A DNA stretch of 64,000 nt from Stachybotrys elegans (Eukaryota > Ascomycota > Sordariomycetes > Hypocreales > Stachybotryaceae): the NCBI GenBank assembly GCA_020746835.1, contig JAGPNK010000002.1, positions 2,232,001-2,296,000 of the forward strand, written 5' to 3'. How positions within the stretch are numbered: the stretch's first letter is position 1; each line of letters starts with the position of its first letter. Below the pieces are notes generated by a model. It was not told the origin of the DNA. It worked only from the letters and a program-made list of their open reading frames with translations, and did not search any database. Positions 45,515 through 57,084 of the stretch are shown here, one piece after another. The translations under genes and the position numbers were made by a program.

Positions 45515-46075
45515 ATGCGCTTCACCAGCATCGTTGCTCTCCTCGCCACCGGCGTCTCGCTGGCTGCCGCTCAGGAGGACCAGAGCACCACCACGCTCAC
45601 CTCGACCACCACCAAGACCATCACCATCACCCAGTGCAATCCCGACTACCCCGATTGCCCTCTGAACACGCCTACCACCACAGTCGAGCCATCCACCACC
45701 TCGATTGAGACTACCACCTCCATCGAGAGCACCTCTGAGGTCCCTCCTCCTCCCCCTCCCCCTCCCACCACCAGCACGACCAGCACTACCAGCAGTGTTG
45801 AGACCACCACGAGTGTCGAGACTACCACCTGGTCGACCATCGCTCCCATCGTCAACTCGACCACCTCTCTGTCCTGGTCTGTCTCCAACACAACCACTTT
45901 CGCTGGTCCTACCGCTGGCCCGACCACCATCATCACCGAGACCCCTGAGCCTCAGACCTCCACTGCCGTCGTCACTTCCACCACCACCAGCGTCCCTGCT
46001 GCTGCCAACGGTCTCGTTGCCCAGACTGGCCTCGTGGCAGTTGCTCTCGTCGGTGCTCTGGCTCTTGTCCTCTAA
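45515..46075 (+). CDS. Small Thr/Ser-rich GPI-anchored cell-wall protein
   Basis: Probable covalently attached cell-wall mannoprotein. Intronless, 186 aa. A signal peptide (MRFTSIVALLATGVSLAAAQ, cleavage near residue 18-20) is followed by a Thr/Ser-rich domain with few cysteines (one pair in QCNPDYPDC). A run of eight prolines (about 76-83) and repeated ETTTS(I/V)E units flank it; dense O-mannosylation is expected. The C terminus has a small-residue site (AAANG, about 164-168) and a hydrophobic tail ending GALALVL, the classic GPI-attachment signal. The ATG at 45515 has the context AAAATGC; ten further codons upstream are open, but they would bury the signal peptide. Codon use is strongly biased to C-ending codons, which suggests high expression. 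No close named family recognised. Confidence 0.9.
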   Translation: MRFTSIVALLATGVSLAAAQEDQSTTTLTSTTTKTITITQCNPDYPDCPLNTPTTTVEPSTTSIETTTSIESTSEVPPPPPPPPTTSTTSTTSSVETTTSVETTTWSTIAPIVNSTTSLSWSVSNTTTFAGPTAGPTTIITETPEPQTSTAVVTSTTTSVPAAANGLVAQTGLVAVALVGALALVL

Positions 46076-49000
46076 GCCTGCGGCAACAGAGCGACATACA
46101 TTCGATTCTTGACTTACCACATTTCTTCTTCTTCTTCTTCTTCTTTGGGGTTACCTTTTTGTGTATATACAGTATCTTTCTTCAGCCGGATCTTTGGTGT
46201 ATCTCGGAGAACGGCTTCACTTTTGGGGGAACGGATTAAAAGGCCAGCATGGTGTTATTCATGGTACGATACATTGGATCTCGACATCTTTTGGTATCAC
46301 CTGGGAACTTGGACGCGCGATGATAGACGACTCGGAGACTTTGCAATGAAAATACCACCTACGTCTTGCGCCGATGACATGGTTCCCAAACATAGCCAAT
46401 CAATCAACGCAATCATGAAATGAAAGCATTCAGTTCCTCGATCGGATATAGGATCGGCCCTATGCTCAGTGACTCCTACAAGAGGATTGATTGGCCAAGA
46501 GCATGATGCGTGGCGTCGTGCTGTCTCCTCCAGCAAGTGATTGGCCAAGTGGCTGCTGCATCACAACCTTGTCTTCAGGTCATGCCGCATTACGCCACCA
46601 TGTGACCTCAAGAGCTGCTGGGCTGCCTCGTGGTGGCCAAGCCAAAGCCACTGCCGCCATGTTCCTCTCCTCGGGCTGGCATCGATCCGCCATATCAAGG
46701 CCGGCCATCCATGTGCGAACGAAGATCCCTACAGTACATGCCGTCTTGTTGTCCTGGTCTTCACCACATGGGTCGTTCCCTGTACATATGCACATGCGGA
46801 GGTGGCAGTAGGCGGCATATTACTTGAGCAAATCTACCAATCAAGAGTTGGCTCCTCTATCCGTTTCTCTCTGTCCCCCTCTCGAACATGGAATTGTCAT
46901 CATCCACCATGCGGCTCTCGCCCCCCCAAACTAATCGCCCTCAATGACACCGTCTAGACGCCATTCTGCTGACCAATATCTCACCACGCATGAGCTGGTA
47001 ACCAATTGGGGTAGACATCCGTCAATCCAAGCAGCCTGGATTTCCTCTTCCTTGCTTTCCTTCTCCTCCAGCACCCTTGCCACGCCGAATCCCCATCTGA
47101 TCAACCACCTGGCCTTCTGCTTCCCTTCTCTTGTGCGCGCGCACGCCCGTCTTGGGTGCGCAGAGTGTCGATCTCATGGTTCTCAGACTCCATCTCGCCT
47201 TCCGTTATTTCCCACTCGCCGATATGTCGCTTACGAGATGGGACTTGGTCAAGGTGTCTCCGCCACGCACCAGCGAGACAACGTATCAACCCACGCCATG
47301 TGGGCGGCGATTTGGCTTGCCTCGCCTCTCGGCCTATCCTTAGCTGCAGGGTTGGCCATTTGCAGTGGCAGCAGCGCAGGACGTGCAGATGGTTTCGTTC
47401 GAGTCTGCCAGGTTGGGACAGCCATGCGTAGCAGCGTGCGCACACCTGGAGTTGGACATGGTTACAGAGAGCAACACTGGTTGCAGTCGTCGTTCTGAAG
47501 CGGTTTGCAAGATGAAGGCTTACTCTTAGCCTGTTGAAGAAGGCAGAGGACACAAAAGCTAGGCAAAGAGAAGAGATAAAAAGAGGAAGACTGGTCTGGT
47601 ATCAACATCAGTCTCGCCTTCAACAACGCGCACATCGTAGCGCTTTATATGTCGCAGAGCAGGCGGCACCACAAGGACAAACCTCCTTCCTGGGGCGGAA
47701 TAGGCGGAATAGTCGGGCAACATATCACATCACATATCTCTGATATGATTGCGTGACGCAGACGTCGTCGAATCCTTTTGCCTTGCGCCTAGTTTGCGCC
47801 CCTTGTCAGGGTAAGCAGTGCCGGTTCCTCCAACATCAGGCGTCTATCACGATAAGTCCAAGTCCAAGAGGGGAAAGAAAAGAGGGACGAGCTACGACTC
47901 ACATGCCAACTCCGCTTGGATCTGCTGCCATTCATTCGTTCTGCCGCCCTAAACCTCCCCCTCCCCCAAACGAGAACATCCTCCGTCGTGCCGATTATCT
48001 GAGAGAATGACCCGTTGGGGGTCATGTCGACGTTTGGTGACGCCGTGACGTGGCCCACCGCCTCAAATGGTGACAAGGCTGAAGACATGCTACTCATCCT
48101 ACTCGGTGCCAGAAGCCGACGCCAGACGCGGCACGACGGGATGCTGGGATGTGAGGGAGACCGAGACCGACCAGGGCTTGACCTCGTGATGAGGGTATTT
48201 CCTGACTTAGGCTCCCCCTCCCACCCCTCTGCTCTCTTTTAGTCTCCCACGTTCCCGTGCAGTGAGCTTCACTGATGGCATCCTCACCCGCGCCCCTTCA
48301 TGTTAGTGGCAGGACATGTGGGAAGCACGATGCCACGCTGCATCCGAGTGGGGTTGCGGTCTTGGTGCCCATCTGTCACAGACGACGGGGTGGGTGAAAT
48401 CCGCCAGGACGGACGCTCCCTAGGTGCACGCCGCTCTGAACTCGTCTCTGCCCTCCATCGGGAGCACCCACAGAGCTATCCGAGCTTCCTCCTGTCGGCA
48501 CGGGATGCTTACATGGCTGATGGGTACATATAGAGAGAGCCTTGGCGCTCGTGTACTGGAATAGTTGTCCAACACTTGCAATCGCGCGTGTAAGTAAATC
48601 ATCTATGTCACTATGCATAGCCGGGGACATATCGCTTATAGCTGTTGCTCCTTGCTGGAAATCCCTTGTACCTAGTCTTCCCGAGCGATCCACTCACACC
48701 CAGGCAGAACCACGGTCTGCGTATTTTCTTTCATGGCTATGTCTATGTACCTGTGAAAGAGAGAGAGGATCCGGGGCTTAGCAGCAAGGCCACTCCTTTG
48801 GGGTTCGGGAGTACTTGCACTCTCTATTTTCGATGCAAGTATCCCGGTGGGTAAGCAGCGGCGTGGTGCCCATCCCTTGGGCTTTTTGCACGAGCAGGCT
48901 AGGGCTGCTCGGCATCAGGGTTGAGATACCACCTTGCTGGCAGCCTCGCTTTATCTCGGGCACCTTAGCCGCATATATCAACAGCAGCTCCGACTACGGA

Positions 49001-50067
49001 AGGAGAGTGTTCGCTTATTGGCGACCCACGAGGCAGACATTGACAGCTATGGCGGAGGAGGGTGAGAGAGTCGGCTCAAAGGGGTCCAGTTCCGACAACT
49101 TGTGGCTCTCTGGAATCTCGAAATCTCGCAAGCCCAGGTGCCTGTTGCACATCTTGGGCATGTCATATGACCGCAGATTCAAGCGCATGGCTTGTTCATG
49201 CAGATAGATTTGTTGTTCGCCCCCCAGGATATACGTCAACGTCGGCCACGGGGCGGTTTTGGGGCTTCAATGACTGCCGACGACAGGCAGTGTCGTATCA
49301 CTTATCACACTACATAGTGCTCACATGATAGGCACTTGATAGTGCTACGGCCCAATCGGTAAGCGAGATAACCGACGGTATGTGCTCGACGAGATGAGGG
49401 GCGCCAAGGTGATGTGACGATTGTTGGGCTGAAGCTCTCCCCCCTTCTCTCCACGGTCTCCATTGGACACCTAAACAGCCATGGAAGAGACGAGAACCAG
49501 GCCGGAAGTCGAGATAGCCCCTCCCTGACAGCCCCTGGGCCGAACCTTGCGAGCCCCCTTCAAACAGCCTTGATTTCGTTACTTTCCGCAGATCGCAATC
49601 CACGTGCCATACGTGACGGTACATAGAGCCCGGGCACATCCTTGCCGCGGCCTGCCATCCATGGTTCAGTCTCTCGTCTCTCTGCCCCCTTTCCGGGTTC
49701 GATGATTGTACATAGCTCTCGCGCTGCCTTGTTAGCTGGGCCTGCCAGGGTTTATTGCTCAACACCAAAAAATCCATATGGCTGGAGACTTATTACTCGA
49801 TATGCATCACCTTTAAACCATCAAGTAAGGGATTAAGGGATGCGGGGAGAGCTGCTGCAAGCTGCTGGAAACGTCAAGAACCCCTCCCCGTTTCCCCTGG
49901 CACCTTCCTCGGGCGTGAGTTGGCAACTGCCAACCAACCTCATCTTGTTGTAGACCTAACAAAGAAATAATGGTTCCATATGCTCAACTTCATCCGCTCT
50001 CCCACTCTTCCCCTCATCTTTTCACTTCCCCCCCGGCCATGAAATCCTCCTCTCGACAGCTAGCTGA
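46076..50067. other. 4-kb gene-free region, the longest in the window
   Basis: This contains the 3' UTR of the wall-protein gene (with a TTC repeat at 46123-46143) and the upstream region of the sphingolipid methyltransferase. Many short open frames exist on both strands, but none has a domain, signal peptide or plausible exon chain that I can support. It could hold a non-coding RNA or a long promoter; nothing decisive is visible. Confidence 0.55.
46123..46143 (+). repeat. TTC microsatellite (7 units)
   Basis: Seven perfect TTC units, about 50 bp after the stop of the GPI-anchored protein gene, presumably in its 3' UTR. Confidence 0.9.
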
Positions 50068-51905
50068 ATGGAGTCGGTGCCAATCATGTCCAAGTCAACC
50101 AAGATCAACAGCTCCTTTGACTTTGTCACGACGCCTCCTCAGGCTCCCGCGGATATCTCGCTTCAGGGCTGCGGCGTCAAGCAGACCACTGTGAGTAGGA
50201 ATTCATCCCTGCAGCCTTAGTCCTCCCCGTTTTTACCCCTCCGTTTACTCTGCCTCTGCCGTCCCTTGCTGTGCCACGTCATACGCACGCATGCTCATGC
50301 CATGCTTCTTCCGGTGCTCACTCTTATGTATATCGCTATAGGCCGCCACTATCCACAACCCAACTCTTCCAGCGGACGGTCCCGGTGCCGACTCCTTCAA
50401 TGGCAGAATTCTCCTTGCTCTACTTCTCGGGGTCCCCATGTACCTGGCATGGAAGGTCGGGGGAGGCTGGAAGGCGACTGTTTTCTTCGCCATCGTCTCG
50501 AGCCTGCCCATTCTCATCAGCTGGTGGCTCGTGATATCCGTCATTAGCCCTCGAAAGACTGCCAAGGTCAAGCTGCCGGGGCGTCCGGTCGAGTTCTACC
50601 TCAACTTCAGGAAGGAAGATGACAAAGCCAGATACCGTAGCCGTAACAAGATCCCTATGGATCTCTTTGCCGAGATGTATTTTGATGGCGATGTCGAATT
50701 CAAGGGCGACGCTTTGGAGATTTTGGAGTACCGCCACGACTGGGCATCCTTCCCATTTACTCTGCGCTTGGTCAGGTTCTTCCTCTTCAGCTTTGTTCCC
50801 GAGATGATTATGCATACACGCTCTCAAGGCAAGTTTGGCGCTGCTACCACAAAACCCTCATGGGCCCTCGCCTAACACTTGCTAGACGAAGAGCAGGTGC
50901 GTGATCACTATGACCGAGGCGACGATTTCTACGGCTGGTTTCTCGGCCCGCGCATGATCTACACCTCTGGAATCATCTCTGACCCTTCCAGAGAGGAGAC
51001 CTTGGAGGAGCTACAGGATAACAAGCTTGCCGTTGTCTGCGAGAAGGTCGGTCTGAAGAAGAACGAGAAGATGCTAGATGTTGGTTGCGGATGGGGTACT
51101 CTTACACGTTTTGCCTCTGAGAACTACGGCGCCAGGGTTACTGGCATCACGCTCGGGCGCAACCAGACGGCTTGGGGCAACAGTGCTATGCGCAAGGTTG
51201 GCATTCCCGAGGAGCAAAGCAAAGTATTTTGCATGGACTACCGCGATATCCCCGTCCCCGAAGGTGGCTACGACAAAATCATCTGCCTCGAGATGGCTGA
51301 GCACGTGGGCGTCCGTCACTATAGCGGGTTCGCTCGCCAGATGTACAGCATGCTTGACGACGATGGTGTGTTCTTCCTGCAGTACGCTGGCCTGCGAAAG
51401 GCTTGGCAATATGAGGATTTGATCTGGGGTCTCTTTATGAACAAGTACATCTTCCCAGGAGCCGATGCCTCGACGCCACTCGGCTGGGTCGTGGATCAGC
51501 TCGAGGGAGCTGGCTTTGAGATCAAAAGCGTCGATACTATCGGCATCCACTACTCGGCGACGCTGTGGAGATGGTACCGCAATTGGATAGCCAACCGTGA
51601 CAGAGTCGTTGCCAAGTATGGGAGGAGGTGGTTCCGCGTAAGTTGACGTGCCCTTGAATTGTTGGTGAAGATTAATATCGAGGTGACAGATATGGGAATA
51701 CTTCCTTGCCATTAGTGTCATCGCTTCGCGGCAGGGAACAGCCACCTGCTTCCAGATTACCATGGTCAAGAACATAAACTCGACGCACCGAATTGAAGGT
51801 ATCGCCAGTCAGTTTGGCCTATCGGGTGCCCTCAAGAACTGCCGAGTTGATTTGCAGGCTTGGGCGGCGAAGAATAACGTCACCTCTTCAGCCGAGTTTA
51901 CTTGA
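50068..51905 (+). CDS. Sphingolipid C9-methyltransferase
   Basis: SAM-dependent enzyme related to cyclopropane-fatty-acid synthases; it adds the C9 methyl of the fungal sphingoid base in glucosylceramides, at the ER. Exons: 50068-50190, 50342-50828, 50886-51637 and 51690-51905. The product is 525 aa, normal for this family. Two membrane segments (about 63-80 and 84-106) precede a soluble domain. The SAM-binding motif MLDVGCGWGTL starts at residue 266. Other family motifs are HYDRGDDFYGWFLGPRMIYTSG, LEMAEHVGVRHY and LQYAGLR. Intron 2 (50829-50885) starts with GC rather than GT (AG|GCAAGT), the only non-canonical donor I found, and has a CTAAC branch site. Intron 1 is long (151 nt). It is followed on + by HTD2. 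Confidence 0.95.
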
Positions 51906-52534
51906 TGAGCATCGAGAGGTTTGCGAGCTCAGACCAAAGTAATGTCATTCCGATTTGTGAGGATGAAGCACAGTCGGAAAATGGAGCTGTTGTATTGTAC
52001 CGAGACCACGATATGCGGCAAGGTAAGAGAAAGACGAGTTGGAACCACTGCGAAATGCCATAGTTATCTTTTTCAAATTTCTTAAAATGTGGAAATTCTG
52101 TCAAAGACGTTTGAACGGTATAAATGACAGAAATTTCGGGACGGGATGTGATGTGTTGTACTCGTGTGGATGATGACTCCTCGCTGCCTCCCAATACGTA
52201 GTGTGGAATTGGAATTGGCGTTGTCAGAAAACCTCGTTCATCATCCTTTCAATCACCCACCACCCAGCAACCAGACCACGAATCCGCCACATCAATCAGT
52301 CAATTGACTGCAAAAGGTGATCATTCCTGGCTGTTTTCTCAGCCATCTCATCCATTGCCATATCGTATCCTGTACTAACAAACTCTGCCCCCAGATACAA
52401 GACCAATTTTCTGTGAATAATTTTCCTCATGTCCATCTACATATAAACGAGGACACACTCATGTCAAGCCATCAACGCGCAGAGTTTGTTTGGCTGGCTA
52501 CCTATCCGGGACTCCATCTCTCCCCGGTTATGAG
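51906..52534. other. Spacer between sphingolipid methyltransferase and HTD2-like genes
   Basis: A 629-bp same-strand spacer, AT-richer than its neighbours. It holds the 3' UTR of the methyltransferase gene and the promoter of the next gene. No gene seen. Confidence 0.6.
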
Positions 52535-53658
52535 ATGATGGCGACGGCGATACTGCCGCGTCGGTGCTTCACCGTCCCTCGGCGCCTCTGGCTTCGCGGC
52601 CTCTCCACGTCCGCTCCCCGTCCGTCGCCGCCGCGCGTGCACGACATGCCCTCGCGGCCCGCCAAGCTCATCTACGACTACCTCACGCCCACGCACTCGC
52701 ACCTCCTTGACGTGACGCTAGCCGACCTGCTGCCCTCGCTGCACACCTCCTCGAGCCCCGCGGTCAGCTCGCCGCCCGCGGCCCTCCCGCAGGGCCACCA
52801 CCTCGTCTACTTCCCCATTCAAGAGGCGCCCTCGCGGCTCGTGCCAGACGGCGCGGACCCGGACCACTCCCCCGGAGCGCCGTACGAGCGGCGCATGTGG
52901 GCGGGCGGCGAGGTCGTGTTTCGGCGCGGTGCCGCTGCCGCTGCCGCCCTGCGCCTCGACGGGAGGGCGTGTCTGTGCAAGGAGCGCATCGCCGAGGTGG
53001 ACGTGCGGGGTGCCGAGGGCGACGAGAGGGTGTTTGTGCATGTGAAGCGGTCGTACGGGCTGGGCCACGAGGATCGCGATGAGAGCGAGGGCGAGGGGTG
53101 GCTTATTGAGGAGCGGAGGACGCTCGTGTTTATGAGGAACAGTGGCCTGGAAGAGATATCCGGCACACCTCGGCTCATCAAGAGTAAGATAACTCCCGCC
53201 TCACGAGGAGCAACCCTGATCAAAAAGACTAACTTTGCCTCACAGGCCCATCCAACGCCACCTTCTCCGTCTCCCTGACCCCCTCGGCCATCCACCTCTT
53301 CCACTTCTCGGCGCTGACGTTCAACGCGCACGCCATCCACCTCGACCGCCGCTACGCCCAGCAGACAGACGGCCACCGCTCGCTGCTGGTCCACGGCCCG
53401 CTGACGCTCGCCCTGATGCTTCGCGTCCTCGGCGCCCACGTCGGCGGCGGGCAAGAAGGGGCCGGCGCGTTCATCTCGCGCTTCTCGTACCGCAACCTGG
53501 CGCCGCTCTATGTCGACGAGGCCATGAGGATATGCCTGCGCGGGCCGAGGGAGTCTCCCGGCTCGAATGGTCAGACGTGGGATGTCTGGATTGAGGGTGA
53601 GAAGGGCGGTCTGGCTGTTAAGGGTAGTGCTGTAGTGGAAGATGTATCAAAAGTGTAG
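52535..53658 (+). CDS. HTD2: HTD2-like mitochondrial 3-hydroxyacyl-thioester dehydratase
   Basis: Probable dehydratase of mitochondrial type II fatty acid synthesis, which feeds lipoate formation. Exons: 52535-53183 and 53246-53658 with a 62-nt intron. The product is 353 aa. Residues 1-38 are rich in Arg, Ser and Pro with no acidic residue, a mitochondrial presequence. The N-terminal part matches the hot-dog-like half of the FAS1/MaoC-type dehydratases (RRMWAGGEVVFRR, then LIEERRTLVFMR). The hydratase motif FSALTFNAHAIHLDRRYA lies at 237-254. Later, FSYRNLAPLYVDEAM fits the family C-terminal strand. Two adjacent ATGs (52535 and 52538) precede the presequence. Base composition is very GC-rich. 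Fungal hydratases of the mesaconyl-C4-CoA type have the same fold and are an alternative. Confidence 0.85.
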
Positions 53659-53889
53659 GATTGTTCATGTTTCTTTTTCTTGTTCTTTCTCTTTTTCTTT
53701 TTTGTTCTAATTTGCTATGATTTTTCATCTGGCGAGAGGCGCCACGTCTATTTAGATATACCCAACCCAGCTTTTCTACTACTATTCAAACAAAGGAAGC
53801 TATATGCGTATGCCTTTTTCGTATCCAAAAAATGCACGGGTCTCGTGTTTTTACAGTGCCAGCTCACATCCCCCCCCTTCTCTCTCGTC

Positions 53890-56800
53890 TTATTCCGCCC
53901 AGCCAAAGACTTCGCTGATAGCCATGGTGTTCACCCGGACGCCCAGCAACGGTACAAAGATGCAGACGATATCCATCAGCACGAGGATCATTGAGGCCAG
54001 CATGAAGCGCGGGCTGAAGACGCGGTACAGCATCAGGTGGCGACGCAGCCAGCCAGCCCAGCTCATCGTCGCCAGCGCCTCGACGGCGAAGTACGCCACA
54101 AACACGCCCATGGATCGCGACACCGTCTCCAGCACGCCCTTCTGCTTCGGGCCAACCTTCCAGAGGATGATGAGCGGGATGGACGCCGCGGCGATGATGT
54201 GGCTAGCAAAGGTGTTGAGCATGACAACCAAGGGTGTCCATGGGTAGCGGATGGTGAAGAGAGGGATGAATGCGCTGTCCCACTGGATGCTAGCCGGGAC
54301 TGCCTGGTGGCCCGTCTTGAAAAAGTAGAAGTTGCCGAGCAGCGCGAGCATCACGGGCCCAATCGCCTCCGTCTTGATGCCATTGAGATCCAGAATCTCC
54401 ACCAGAGACAGAATCTGCCACACCAACAAGGCCAGGGCGCCGCTGCCCATTGGCTTGGTCAGCACAAGGCAGCCGATCAGAATGTTTATGGGTAGCAGGA
54501 GGAAACGCGAGCCAAACACGTTGGTGTAGCCAAAAATGGCCACTCGGGACTCGCCTGACTTGGTGGTTGTAGACACAATCTTGACGCTCGGGGGTGCCCA
54601 GTTGAATGCGGTAGTGCCGGCCACAAAGGCAAGAGCGAGCACGATCTGGGCCAGGTAGACCGAGGTCGACTTGAGCAGACCCTCTGGCAGTCTGCTGGCG
54701 AACCACTCGCCGTTATCAGCCGCGTCAATGAGCCAGTAGGTTGCGCAGAGCAGCAGGCCGCCTCGGAAGACGTATCCGATCCAGACTGGTGCCAGGCCCT
54801 CGTATGATCGGGAGGGAACAAGGAACGACTTGATGATTGAAGGCAGGACCAGGAAGACGAGGAAGGGAATCATAAGCTGCCACGGTGCCGATGTGGAAGA
54901 CGTTGCCGAAGCGTAGTACGTCGACATGCAGTAGGGCATCTGCTCCTCGCGGCAGAGCTTCGAGTACGACGCCAGGCGGCCGAGAACGACAAATGCGATG
55001 GAGTGGTATGCACCCATGGTGCGGTCGACGCGCGACTCGATGCGGAACGACGCGATCGCGGCCGCAATGCCGAATGTCGTGATGAAAAAGAGGGAGATGG
55101 TGTCTTCCCAGATTGTGTACGAGTTGGAGGCAAAGCCGATGGACTGGCTCACGGTGAAGACAACCGACATCCACCCCCAGGGAGACTGCGGAATGGTGTT
55201 CAACAGCGTCTTGCCAGCCTCGTGTAGGGAAGATCCCACATTTGTCATAATGATGGTCATAACCAGCGTCATCAGCGCATCCATAGACTGCTGGCGATAG
55301 AGGCCGACGCTGATGAGGACTGTCAGAATGAAGAGCACGCGGTTATCCCAGAATCCCTTGAAGAGGTTCTTGTGATATGCCTGGTCTGGGTGCATCTCGG
55401 CCTCGCCCTTGAAGCCGAGCAGCTCCAGCCTCTTCTCCGCATAGTCGAGCTCAGCGTCATTCGTCACCACAAAGTCGTCGTCCGCGTCGCGAGACGCGTA
55501 CATTAGTAGTACCGCGACGCCAACGGCCATCACCGCGACGCCCATGAGCATCCGAGGAACGTCGAAGCGTGCCCAGAGCCCCTTGCAGACCTGCAGAGTT
55601 TCCTCCTGAAACTTGGCAAAAGCCGCGTACACGTCAATATCCGACTTGCCGGCTGCGATAGCCTCCGTCCAAAGCGCCGCCGGCGAGCCGGGCTCGGTGC
55701 TCGGTGCGATTCCTCTAGCTTGGAAGTATGACTTTTGATACCTCTCAATGCCAGCAGCCGCCATGCGGGTAACGCTGGCGAGATTCTTCCAGTCGTTGCC
55801 CTTGGGCCCGCAGAAGGCCTCCTCGATCGGCTTGCCCAGGTTATTGTAGGGGATGGGGATTCCAAGTAGCAGTGACAGTGTAGGCACGAGGTCGATCTGG
55901 TTGACAGGGCGGACCTTGGCGGTAGGGGGCGGTGTCACATAGTCCGGCGAGGTCCTTCCAAAGTATGGTCGCTTTGAGTACATCCAGAGAGCTGCCTCGA
56001 CCTCGTCGTCGCTCTCGCCACCATGGTCACCCTTGCCATCCATGCCGTGGTCACCCATTACAATAAGGAGGGTGTCGTCGTCCACAGAGTCCACCAGCTT
56101 ACGGGCAAATTCATCCATTTGCTGGAGCTTGGCAGTCATGGCGGCATGATCAGGGCCGTAACGGTGGCCAGCATGGTCGACTCCCAGGCAGTGTCCAATT
56201 AGGACGTCCCATTCGCCCTTTCTCTCCTTCTCCAACAGCGGGAAGATGTTGTCTAGAACCCCGTTGTCTACGGTGTGGAGGTCCCAGACGTTGAAGCTAT
56301 CGTAGGCCTTGCTGATATTGGGCTGGAAATAGTCTGGGAAGAGCGCCCACCATGTGTCGTCGCCAATGTGCGCAATCTTCTTGTCCAGTCCCTTTAGCTG
56401 CATGAGGATGTTGTCCTCGTCGATAGCAGTGCCAGCAAAGTTGCTCCCGGCGTCGACAAAGGTCGGCAACGTACCCGTCGTCAGGCCCTTCAGCCTCTGC
56501 AGCGTAGCAGTCGGGGGGTCCGCAATGAATGGTCGGAGGAACGCGTTGGTAGGCGACTTGACGGCGGTCTCGTACAGGAAGGGGAAGGCATTGTGGTATG
56601 GTTGTGCGGTCTCGGGGGGTTCGGGCACGGTGAAGTCGTATCGGAGGGCGTCAATGAGGATGATGACGGCGCGGTCAAAGGACTTGGGATGCCAGCACCC
56701 TTGGTCGGCGTTGAGAGGCGCCAGCGTACTCTCAATGGGCGGCAGAGTGCAGTTAGACTTGTCCTCGAGCACCAGCCTCGTCAGAAGAAAGCCACTTCCA

Positions 56801-57084
56801 AAGAGCCATATTCCAATGACGTGGACCAAGAGCAGCCATCCCCAGAACGTGGCCGTCCACCAGAAACGACGTCCGAATGCGTCCTGCCTCAGCTTGTTCA
56901 GCTGCTGCCGATGGGCATCCAGCTTCTCCGGGGAGTCGGGCTGGGCGGCACTCTTAGCATCTTCGGCCTCCTTGGCACGCTTCGCCTTGGCCCATTGCTC
57001 GGCGATCTGGCGATACTCGGGATTGGGCGATGATGAGACTGGCGGCGATGCCTGTGGCTTGTTGGGACTGTTGCGTGCAGGCAT
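53890..57084 (-). CDS. GPI13: GPI ethanolamine phosphate transferase 3 (PIG-O)
   Basis: ER enzyme that adds phosphoethanolamine to the third mannose of the GPI precursor, the bridge to which proteins are later joined. Intronless, 1064 aa. A cytosolic N terminus with a charged helix (EQWAKAKRAKEAEDAK) is followed by a first membrane segment (about 77-99). The luminal alkaline-phosphatase-like domain carries the metal-binding motifs FDRAVIILIDALRYDF and LGVDHAGHRYGPD, then VMGDHGMDGKGDHGGES. The substrate loop PPTATLQRLKGLTTGTLPTF holds the nucleophilic Thr. At least a dozen membrane segments fill the C-terminal half. The CWHPKSFDRAV context and the length favour GPI13 over MCD4 or GPI7. It is functionally linked to the GPI-anchored protein encoded at 45.5 kb. 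Convergent with HTD2, 231 bp between stops. Confidence 0.95.
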   Translation of the reverse strand: MPARNSPNKPQASPPVSSSPNPEYRQIAEQWAKAKRAKEAEDAKSAAQPDSPEKLDAHRQQLNKLRQDAFGRRFWWTATFWGWLLLVHVIGIWLFGSGFLLTRLVLEDKSNCTLPPIESTLAPLNADQGCWHPKSFDRAVIILIDALRYDFTVPEPPETAQPYHNAFPFLYETAVKSPTNAFLRPFIADPPTATLQRLKGLTTGTLPTFVDAGSNFAGTAIDEDNILMQLKGLDKKIAHIGDDTWWALFPDYFQPNISKAYDSFNVWDLHTVDNGVLDNIFPLLEKERKGEWDVLIGHCLGVDHAGHRYGPDHAAMTAKLQQMDEFARKLVDSVDDDTLLIVMGDHGMDGKGDHGGESDDEVEAALWMYSKRPYFGRTSPDYVTPPPTAKVRPVNQIDLVPTLSLLLGIPIPYNNLGKPIEEAFCGPKGNDWKNLASVTRMAAAGIERYQKSYFQARGIAPSTEPGSPAALWTEAIAAGKSDIDVYAAFAKFQEETLQVCKGLWARFDVPRMLMGVAVMAVGVAVLLMYASRDADDDFVVTNDAELDYAEKRLELLGFKGEAEMHPDQAYHKNLFKGFWDNRVLFILTVLISVGLYRQQSMDALMTLVMTIIMTNVGSSLHEAGKTLLNTIPQSPWGWMSVVFTVSQSIGFASNSYTIWEDTISLFFITTFGIAAAIASFRIESRVDRTMGAYHSIAFVVLGRLASYSKLCREEQMPYCMSTYYASATSSTSAPWQLMIPFLVFLVLPSIIKSFLVPSRSYEGLAPVWIGYVFRGGLLLCATYWLIDAADNGEWFASRLPEGLLKSTSVYLAQIVLALAFVAGTTAFNWAPPSVKIVSTTTKSGESRVAIFGYTNVFGSRFLLLPINILIGCLVLTKPMGSGALALLVWQILSLVEILDLNGIKTEAIGPVMLALLGNFYFFKTGHQAVPASIQWDSAFIPLFTIRYPWTPLVVMLNTFASHIIAAASIPLIILWKVGPKQKGVLETVSRSMGVFVAYFAVEALATMSWAGWLRRHLMLYRVFSPRFMLASMILVLMDIVCIFVPLLGVRVNTMAISEVFGWAE

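Noticed and set aside
47101..47553. A 150-codon minus-strand open frame in the 4-kb gap
   Set aside because: No domain, no signal peptide, overlapped by similar-sized frames on the other strand; looks random.
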